Below, piece by piece: positions 6,998-12,069 of a stretch of 12,069 nucleotides of DNA. This stretch comes from Prevotella sp. Lineage in GTDB: Bacteria > Bacteroidota > Bacteroidia > Bacteroidales > Bacteroidaceae. A model generated the notes under the pieces. The model ran no database searches, was not told the DNA's origin, and worked only from the letters and a program-made list of their open reading frames with translations. Every line of letters starts with the position of its first letter. The first letter of the stretch is position 1. The DNA is taken from assembly GCA_022511055.1 (NCBI GenBank), contig JAFLSH010000067.1, forward strand, positions 1-12,069, in the 5' to 3' direction. The position numbers and the translations under genes are program-made.

Positions 6998-8665
6998 CTA
7001 TCGCACAATCATCTTGTGGCCTCCCTGAATGTAGACCCCAGAGCGGGTTGGCGTGCCGATGCGCTGGCCCTGCAGGTTGAACAGAGCCTGACTGTTAGTG
7101 GCCGGGGCGGGCTGGGCGGGGCTGCTGATGGCCGCCGGGTCGCCGGGCGTATCGTCTACGTTGTACTCCATATAGCCCTCTACGGTGCCGCCTTCGTTCT
7201 GGGCGGCGGTAATGTGGGCCACAATCTCGTTCAGATAGCGCTCCAGGTTGGTATAGCCCTCGCTGTCGGTCAGGTTGCCATCACTGGCATCATTCGGGTC
7301 GAGCCCGTGGGCAATTTCCCATTCATCGGGCATGCCATCACCATCTGTGTCGACAGGGGCTGCCGCCTGTGCCAGCGTAGGCCACGGACTTTCATCACCG
7401 CTAACGGCTTCCTTCACGTCATCCTGCGAGTTGATGAAACCCTTGCTGTTGCCGCTGCCCGTATAGCTGGCTACGCCGTTGCGGGTATCGCTGACAATCA
7501 GCGAATCGAGCTGGTCACGGTGCAGTGAGGCACCGGCATGGCTGAGAACCTGCTCGTAGCCCTGCTCGGCCGTGTGGGTGGTTACGCTGATGAAGGGTAT
7601 GGGCGCATCAATGCGCATGGTGTCCTTGGTGGCCTGCGTGTAGGTGTTGTCATTCTTCGAGTTGTCAATCTGGTTGTACATGCCGTAGGTCCAGTTGTCT
7701 GCGGTAACATCACTGTAGAGCGAGTTGACATTGCCCGTGACATAGTATTTGCCCCAGACATGCCACATGGGATACCAGCCGTTCCACGAGCCATCACTGT
7801 TCTTGCAGTAGTCGGTGGTGCGTATGCCCACGCTGGCAATGCGCTTGCCCTTCGTGCCGGTGGGCGAGCCGGGGCCGGGCTTGTAGTAGTTGTTGACAAT
7901 GTTCACGTTCATGCCCTCGCCGCCATAGCAGCCATTGCCGCCGTAGTTGTACATCACGTTGTTGCGCATATCCATACGCTCATCGCGCTGCGTTCCCTGG
8001 CGCGGCCCCAGGCGGGGCGTGCGCGAGGTGTGGTGGGCTATCAGGTTGTGGTGGAACGAAGCGCCGCTGCCGCCCCAGTTGCCGCCGTAGCCGTGCGCGC
8101 CCTTTGAGTGGCCAGACTTGACCAGGCTCTGCGAGACTATGCACCACTGCGCGGTCAAGTTCTTTCCGCCGTAGATGGAGAGGCACTCGTCAATGGACCA
8201 GCTGACCGAACAGTGGTCGACAATGATGTTGTTGGAATCCATGGCGCTCAGACCGTCTCCTTCATGGTAGGCCACCTGGCGGTTGCCCAGCCGGAAGCGC
8301 ATGTAGCGCACAATGACATTCGAGTAGAGCGACACGGGATAGTCAGCCACGCAGATGCCATCGCCGGGGGCGGTCTGCCCGGCCAGCGTGGTGTTTGAGG
8401 CAATCTTCAGCGCCGACTTCAGGTAGATGGTGCCGCTGACATCAAACACGATGGTGCGCGGCCCGGGCTGGGAGTTGGCCCAGCGCAGCGAGCCTTCGCC
8501 CGAGTCGTTGAGGTTAGTCACATGATAGACCTTGCCGCCGCGCCCGCCCGTGGTGTAGCGCCCGAAGCCCTCTGCGCCGGGAAAGGCCGGTGTCTTCTCT
8601 GTCTGCGCCTCAGCCGCCGCTAACCACAGGGCTGCGCTCAGGATGAGCATTGAACGAAGTTTCAT
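6998..8665 (-). CDS. Secreted pectate lyase, polysaccharide lyase family 1, with TSP3-like calcium loop
   Basis: This 555-residue enzyme should cleave homogalacturonan by calcium-dependent beta-elimination outside the cytoplasm. Residues 1-20 form a signal peptide. The parallel beta-helix runs from AFPGAEGFGRYTTGGRGGKVYHVTNL-type sequence (27-52) to about 405. It includes TIVFDVSGTI (71-80), VDHCSVSWSIDECLSIYG (149-166), the stretch holding likely calcium and substrate ligands, and SRTPRLGPRQG (214-224), which probably carries the catalytic Arg. DTDGDGMPDEWE (439-450) followed by GYTNLERYLN (470-479) is a thrombospondin type 3/EF-hand-like calcium loop common in Bacteroidetes PL1 enzymes. The last 29 residues, ALFNLQGQRI...GVYIQGG...IVR, form a tail often seen on secreted Prevotella proteins. 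The gene starts 22 bp after the GH3 stop, indicating one transcript. Confidence 0.93.
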   Translation of the reverse strand: MKLRSMLILSAALWLAAAEAQTEKTPAFPGAEGFGRYTTGGRGGKVYHVTNLNDSGEGSLRWANSQPGPRTIVFDVSGTIYLKSALKIASNTTLAGQTAPGDGICVADYPVSLYSNVIVRYMRFRLGNRQVAYHEGDGLSAMDSNNIIVDHCSVSWSIDECLSIYGGKNLTAQWCIVSQSLVKSGHSKGAHGYGGNWGGSGASFHHNLIAHHTSRTPRLGPRQGTQRDERMDMRNNVMYNYGGNGCYGGEGMNVNIVNNYYKPGPGSPTGTKGKRIASVGIRTTDYCKNSDGSWNGWYPMWHVWGKYYVTGNVNSLYSDVTADNWTYGMYNQIDNSKNDNTYTQATKDTMRIDAPIPFISVTTHTAEQGYEQVLSHAGASLHRDQLDSLIVSDTRNGVASYTGSGNSKGFINSQDDVKEAVSGDESPWPTLAQAAAPVDTDGDGMPDEWEIAHGLDPNDASDGNLTDSEGYTNLERYLNEIVAHITAAQNEGGTVEGYMEYNVDDTPGDPAAISSPAQPAPATNSQALFNLQGQRIGTPTRSGVYIQGGHKMIVR

Positions 8666-8687
8666 GTCTTCCGCTGCTTTCCGTGTG

Positions 8688-10922
8688 TTAGTTTATCTGC
8701 ACTGTCAGTGTCTGCAAGTCGCGCTCGGCACTCGATGCACCCACCTTCAGCTCGTAGGCACCGGGAATGACACGCATGGTGTTCGTCTGTTCATCCCAGC
8801 ACTCGAAGCGCTCGCGCGGCAGGCTGATTTCCACCGTCTGCTGCTCGCCGCTCTTCAGGTTGACACGCGCATAGCCGCGGAGTGTCTTGGCCGGCCCCTC
8901 TGTGTCGGCCGGGCGGCGCACGTAGACCTGCACAATCTCAGTGCCTTCGCGCTTGCCGGTGTTCTTCACGCTGACACTCACCTTGCCGTCTTTGTAGCTC
9001 GGCTTGCCGTACTTGAAAGTCGTGTAGCTCAGGCCGTAGCCGAAGGGATAGAGCGGCTCGCCGCGGAAGTAGCGGTAGGTGCGGCCCGCCATGAGATAGT
9101 CATCGAAGGCAGGCAGCTGCGAATCGTCTTTATAGAACGTGACAGCCAGCTTGCCGCTGGGGTTATAGTCACCGAACAGCACATCGGCCAGCGCGTGGCC
9201 GCCCTGCTCGCCGGCGTACCAGGCTTGCAGAATGGCATCGCAGGTCTCAGTCTCGGGGGTCAGTGCCACGGCCGAGCCGCTGCAGTTGACCAGCACCACC
9301 TTCTTGCCCGCTTCGTGCAGGGCCTTCAGAATGTCGCGCTGCACCTGCGGCAGCTCTATCGACGTGCGGTCACCATCATCAAATCCCGGCTCGCGCACCC
9401 GCGCCTGCTCTTTCTCCAGGTTGGGCGATATGCCGCCCACAAAGATGATGGTCTCAGCACCACGGGCCGCCTCGAGTATCTCGGCGATGGTATAGGTCTT
9501 CTCGCCCTTCTCTATCATCTGCAGGGTGGTGCTGCCATCGGCAGTCTCGGTCTGCTGGCCTATCTCCATGTCCTTGACGGTCATGCCGGTGATGCTGCAT
9601 GCTGTCAGGTACTTCACCTGCCCCACCTTGGCCTGAATGCCCTCGAGCGGCGTGACCGTGTGCGAGGGCTGACCGAAGTAGATGCCCCAGAGCATGGTGG
9701 AGTCAGCGGCGTTGGGGCCCATGACCATCAGGCCACCGGCATCTTTCTTGAGCGGCAGGATGCCGTTGTTCTTCAGCAGCACCATCTGCTCGCGCCCCAT
9801 CTCGCGGGCCAGCTGCTTGTGGGCCGGCGAGGCCACCACACTCATGGGTATCTGCGCCCAGCCGACCTCGCTGTCGCTGTCGAAGTTGCCCAGCTCGAAA
9901 CGCCCCCTCAGCAGGCGGCGCACACTGACATCGACTTCGCTCTCCTTGATGTCGCCGCGGCTCACGGCCTCGGGCAGACTTCTGTAGACCGAGCCGCACT
10001 CCACATCTGTGCCGCTCAGTATGGCCCTGGCCGTGGCGGCGGCCGGGTCGGCCGACACTTCGTGGCGGCCGGGAACGTAGAAGTCGTTGACAGCACCGCA
10101 GTCACTCACCACCAGCCCCTTGAAGCCCCACTCCTGGCGCAGTATCTGGTTCAGCAGGCGGCTGGAGCCGCAGCAGGGGTCGCCCTCGAAGCGCTGATAG
10201 GCACACATGACCTGCTGCACCTGCCCATCTTGCACCAGTGCCTTGAAGGCCGGCAGATAGGTCTCCCAGAGGTCGCGGGCCGGCAAGCCCTCGACGTTGA
10301 AGCTGTGGCGCACCCGCTCAGGGCCGCTATGCACGGCGAAGTGCTTGGCACAGGCATGCAGCTTCAGGTACTTGTCGCTGCGGCGCGTGTCGAACTCCGA
10401 CTGACCCTGCAGGCCGCGCACCACGCGCATGCCCATCTGTGCGTTCATGAAGGGGTCTTCGCCGTAGGTCTCCTGCCCACGCCCCCACCGCGGGTCGCGG
10501 AAGATGTTGATGTTCGGGGTCCAGAACGACAGGCAGCTGTACCTGGCCACCTTATCCTGCTGGCGCGCCAGCGTGTTCTTGGCGCGCGCTTCATCGCTGA
10601 CGGCCACGTAGATGCGCTCAATCAGGTCATTGTCAAACGAGCAGGCCATGCCGATGCACGAGGGGAAGACGGTGGCCACACCGTTGCGCCCCACGCCGTG
10701 CAGCGCTTCCGACCACCAATCCCACTTGGGAATGCCCAGCCGGGGAATGGCGGGCGAGGTGTTCATCATCAGCTGTGTCTTCTCTTCCAGTGTCAGCCGC
10801 CCCAGCAGGTCTTCCACGCGCTGGTCGATGGGAAGCTGCGAGTTCTGGTAGGGCAACTGTTGTCCGTGGGCTGCCAGCGTGGCCGCCATGGCCAGACCGA
10901 GCAGCAGGGTCTTTTTTCTCAT
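8688..10922 (-). CDS. Secreted glycoside hydrolase family 3, beta-xylosidase type
   Basis: This 744-residue protein has a signal peptide (1-20, AAHGQQ near the cleavage site). The TIM-barrel domain (about 30-340) has WWSEALHGVGRNG (69-81), FWTPNINIFRDPRWGRGQETYGEDP (133-157) and KHFAVHSGPE (193-202). VVSDCGAV (271-278) contains nucleophile D274. The second alpha/beta domain (about 375-590) ends in a FnIII-like domain (about 645-742). The signatures are closest to the Bacteroidetes GH3 group that includes Prevotella beta-xylosidases; the acid/base glutamate is probably E503 or E505 in SPNLEKEQ. No PA14 insertion is seen. Expected work is release of xylose, or another beta-linked sugar such as glucose, from the ends of oligosaccharides. 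It is first in the GH3-pectate lyase unit and diverges from dus. Specificity is inferred, and beta-glucosidase cannot be ruled out. Confidence 0.9.
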   Translation of the reverse strand: MRKKTLLLGLAMAATLAAHGQQLPYQNSQLPIDQRVEDLLGRLTLEEKTQLMMNTSPAIPRLGIPKWDWWSEALHGVGRNGVATVFPSCIGMACSFDNDLIERIYVAVSDEARAKNTLARQQDKVARYSCLSFWTPNINIFRDPRWGRGQETYGEDPFMNAQMGMRVVRGLQGQSEFDTRRSDKYLKLHACAKHFAVHSGPERVRHSFNVEGLPARDLWETYLPAFKALVQDGQVQQVMCAYQRFEGDPCCGSSRLLNQILRQEWGFKGLVVSDCGAVNDFYVPGRHEVSADPAAATARAILSGTDVECGSVYRSLPEAVSRGDIKESEVDVSVRRLLRGRFELGNFDSDSEVGWAQIPMSVVASPAHKQLAREMGREQMVLLKNNGILPLKKDAGGLMVMGPNAADSTMLWGIYFGQPSHTVTPLEGIQAKVGQVKYLTACSITGMTVKDMEIGQQTETADGSTTLQMIEKGEKTYTIAEILEAARGAETIIFVGGISPNLEKEQARVREPGFDDGDRTSIELPQVQRDILKALHEAGKKVVLVNCSGSAVALTPETETCDAILQAWYAGEQGGHALADVLFGDYNPSGKLAVTFYKDDSQLPAFDDYLMAGRTYRYFRGEPLYPFGYGLSYTTFKYGKPSYKDGKVSVSVKNTGKREGTEIVQVYVRRPADTEGPAKTLRGYARVNLKSGEQQTVEISLPRERFECWDEQTNTMRVIPGAYELKVGASSAERDLQTLTVQIN

Positions 10923-10979
10923 AGTCGTTGGTGTGGTTAATATTAATTGTTTTTATTGTCTGTCGGGTTTAGCCAAAGC

Positions 10980-10999
10980 GCCCGATGCGGCCATCGGGC
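10980..10999 (-). promoter_or_regulatory. Stable hairpin in the predicted 5' leader of the GH3 transcript
   Basis: GCCCGATG and CATCGGGC are perfect 8-bp complements around CGGC. The hairpin lies 14 bp downstream of the GH3 -7 element, so it would be at or very near the 5' end of an mRNA leader of roughly 85 nt. A 5'-terminal stem could protect the message or be a protein site. I see no conserved riboswitch features. Confidence 0.5.
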
Positions 11000-11012
11000 A
11001 ATAATCTGGCTA

Positions 11013-11043
11013 CAAAGATACAAATAAACATTGGGAAAACAAA
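11013..11043 (-). promoter_or_regulatory. Promoter of the GH3-pectate lyase operon
   Basis: On the minus strand TTTG (11040-11043) and TATCTTTG (11013-11020) match the Bacteroidetes -33 and -7 elements with 19 bp between them. The -7 element is 90 bp upstream of the GH3 ATG, leaving an AT-rich leader that holds the hairpin. Confidence 0.65.
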
Positions 11044-11063
11044 GCAAATTCAAAAAAACTTCT

Positions 11064-11071
11064 TAACTTTG
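11064..11071 (+). promoter_or_regulatory. -7 element of the dus promoter
   Basis: TAACTTTG matches TAnnTTTG exactly and lies 15 bp before the ATG at 11087, predicting a leader of only a few bases. No TTTG is found 19-21 bp upstream. It lies back to back with the GH3 promoter and excludes the longer upstream reading frame that opens at 10985. Confidence 0.6.
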
Positions 11072-11086
11072 CACCCCGAAACCGCT

Positions 11087-12037
11087 ATGAAGATAGGAAC
11101 CATTGACTTAGGCGAGCGCCCGCTGCTGCTCGCACCCATGGAAGACGTGACCGACATAGGCTTCCGCCGCCTGTGCAAGCGCTTCGGCGCGCGCATGGTC
11201 TACACTGAGTTCGTGTCGGCCGAGGCGCTCATACGCGATGTCAGCTCGACGGTCAGGAAGCTGGTCATCAGCGACGACGAGCGCCCCGTGGGCATACAGA
11301 TATACGGCCGCGACACCGATGCCATGGTCGAGGCGGCCCGGATAGTCGAGCAGGCCGGCCCGGACCTGATAGACCTGAACTTCGGCTGCCCCGTGAAGAA
11401 GGTGGCGGGCAAGGGCGCGGGCGCGGGCATGCTACAGAACATTCCGAAGATGCTCGACATCACCCGCCGCGTGGTGCAGGCCGTCAGCCTGCCCGTTACG
11501 GCGAAGACCCGGCTGGGCTGGAATCACGAGCAGCTCATCATTACCGAGCTGGCCGAGCAGCTGCAGGACTGCGGCATACAGGCGCTGACCATACACGGCC
11601 GCACCCGCTCGCAGATGTACACCGGGCAGGCCGACTGGACCCTCATCGGCGAGGTCAGGCGCAACCCGCGCATACACATTCCCATCATCGGCAACGGCGA
11701 CATTACCTCGCGCGAGGAGGCCGACCGCGCCTTCAGCCAGTATGGCGTAGACGGGGTCATGATAGGGCGCGCCACCTTCGGCTGCCCCTGGATTTTCAGC
11801 AGCCAGCAGCTGACCGCCGACCAGAAGATAGACATACTGGAAGAGCAGCTGCGCATCAACGTGGAGCGCATAGACGAGAAGCGCGGCATACTGCACACCC
11901 GCCGCCACCTGGCCGCCACGCCGCTGTTCAAGGGCATACCCAACTTCCGCCCCACCCGCATCAGCATGCTGCGCGCCGAGCGCATGGACGAGCTGATAGC
12001 CATTCTCGAGGACTGCCGCCAGCTGTTCAGAAGCTGA
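11087..12037 (+). CDS. dusB: tRNA-dihydrouridine synthase, DusB type
   Basis: This 316-residue FMN enzyme reduces uridine to dihydrouridine in the D-loop of tRNA using NADPH. The TIM barrel begins PLLLAPMEDVTD (12-23), where flavin binds. DLNFGCPVKKVAGKGAGAG (96-114) holds catalytic Cys101, and K140, H170 and R172 match the flavin and substrate residues of the family. GNGDI (202-206) and GRATFGCPWIF (227-237) form the phosphate-binding end of the barrel. The C-terminal helical domain (about 245-316) binds tRNA. The frame is open from 10985, but the family starts near M-K-I-G-T-I-D-L-G and the -7 element lies within the extension, so ATG 11087 is chosen. It is the only plus-strand gene and has no apparent link to the carbohydrate genes. 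The subtype DusB is likely, but other Dus classes are close. Confidence 0.93.
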   Translation: MKIGTIDLGERPLLLAPMEDVTDIGFRRLCKRFGARMVYTEFVSAEALIRDVSSTVRKLVISDDERPVGIQIYGRDTDAMVEAARIVEQAGPDLIDLNFGCPVKKVAGKGAGAGMLQNIPKMLDITRRVVQAVSLPVTAKTRLGWNHEQLIITELAEQLQDCGIQALTIHGRTRSQMYTGQADWTLIGEVRRNPRIHIPIIGNGDITSREEADRAFSQYGVDGVMIGRATFGCPWIFSSQQLTADQKIDILEEQLRINVERIDEKRGILHTRRHLAATPLFKGIPNFRPTRISMLRAERMDELIAILEDCRQLFRS

Positions 12038-12066
12038 TACGCGCGCGCGTATACATTCGCGCGTAT
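12037..12066 (+). terminator. Alternating CG/TA palindrome after dus, possible terminator stem
   Basis: ATACGCGCG (12037-12045) pairs with CGCGCGTAT (12058-12066) around a 12-nt loop, starting at the last base of the dus stop codon. The first 16 bp (12037-12052) are also a perfect palindrome by themselves. The window ends 3 bp later, so a U-run cannot be checked. Confidence 0.4.
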
Positions 12067-12069
12067 ATA

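Noticed and set aside
8643..10940. A long open frame on the plus strand (765 residues) covering the whole GH3 gene
   Set aside because: It is antisense to a gene with clear GH3 motifs, is low in recognisable domains and rich in Ala, Leu, His and Val, as expected from the opposite strand of a high-GC gene.
10985..11086. N-terminal extension of Dus from an ATG at 10985
   Set aside because: The added 34 residues are Lys/Gln/Asn-rich and overlap both divergent promoters; the family begins at the ATG at 11087.
12037..12069. Replication or attachment site at the CG/TA palindrome
   Set aside because: No integrase, repeats or origin boxes are visible; only the palindrome itself can be supported.

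Overview
The window looks like a chromosomal piece of a high-GC member of the Bacteroidales, most likely the Prevotellaceae. Three things point there: the protein families (a DUF4923 lipoprotein, a DUF6250 domain, a Bacteroidetes-type GH3 and a PL1 pectate lyase with a thrombospondin-3 calcium loop), a short C-terminal tail on the pectate lyase of a kind common in Prevotella, and several upstream sequences matching the Bacteroidetes sigma-ABfr -7 element TAnnTTTG. The genus is an inference.

Read in the direction of transcription, the minus strand carries two carbohydrate modules separated by a regulator. The first module is a secreted GH3 glycosidase of the beta-xylosidase type (8688-10922) followed after 22 bp by a secreted PL1 pectate lyase (6998-8665). 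It has a good promoter at 11013-11043, a stable hairpin in its predicted leader and two hairpins after the lyase. Next comes a membrane-anchored protein with four predicted helices and a C-terminal helix-turn-helix (6103-6831); a promoter inside its apparent upstream extension fixes its start. The second module begins at 5933 with a XylE-type sugar/proton symporter, followed by ribonuclease HII (rnhB), a 1061-residue secreted DUF6250 plus PcRGLX/YetA-like exo-lyase candidate (PL26-like), and a DUF4923 lipoprotein cut by the left edge. These four are spaced 12 bp, 43 bp and -4 bp (an ATGA overlap), so they look like one transcription unit.

On the plus strand, dusB-type tRNA-dihydrouridine synthase (11087-12037) diverges from the GH3 gene and ends just before an alternating CG/TA palindrome at the right edge.

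Functionally the locus suggests secreted breakdown of pectin, possibly xylose-substituted pectin. A pectate lyase cuts the galacturonan backbone, a xylosidase-like GH3 trims side chains, a rhamnogalacturonan exo-lyase candidate acts on RG-I, and the symporter imports released xylose or a related hexose. No SusC/SusD pair, galacturonate catabolic gene or hybrid two-component system lies in the window, so this is at most part of a polysaccharide utilisation locus. No mobile element, CRISPR array, tRNA or rRNA was seen. The most novel material is regulatory (the XylE upstream region and the membrane-bound regulator) and the DUF6250-lyase architecture; I see no clearly new biological system.
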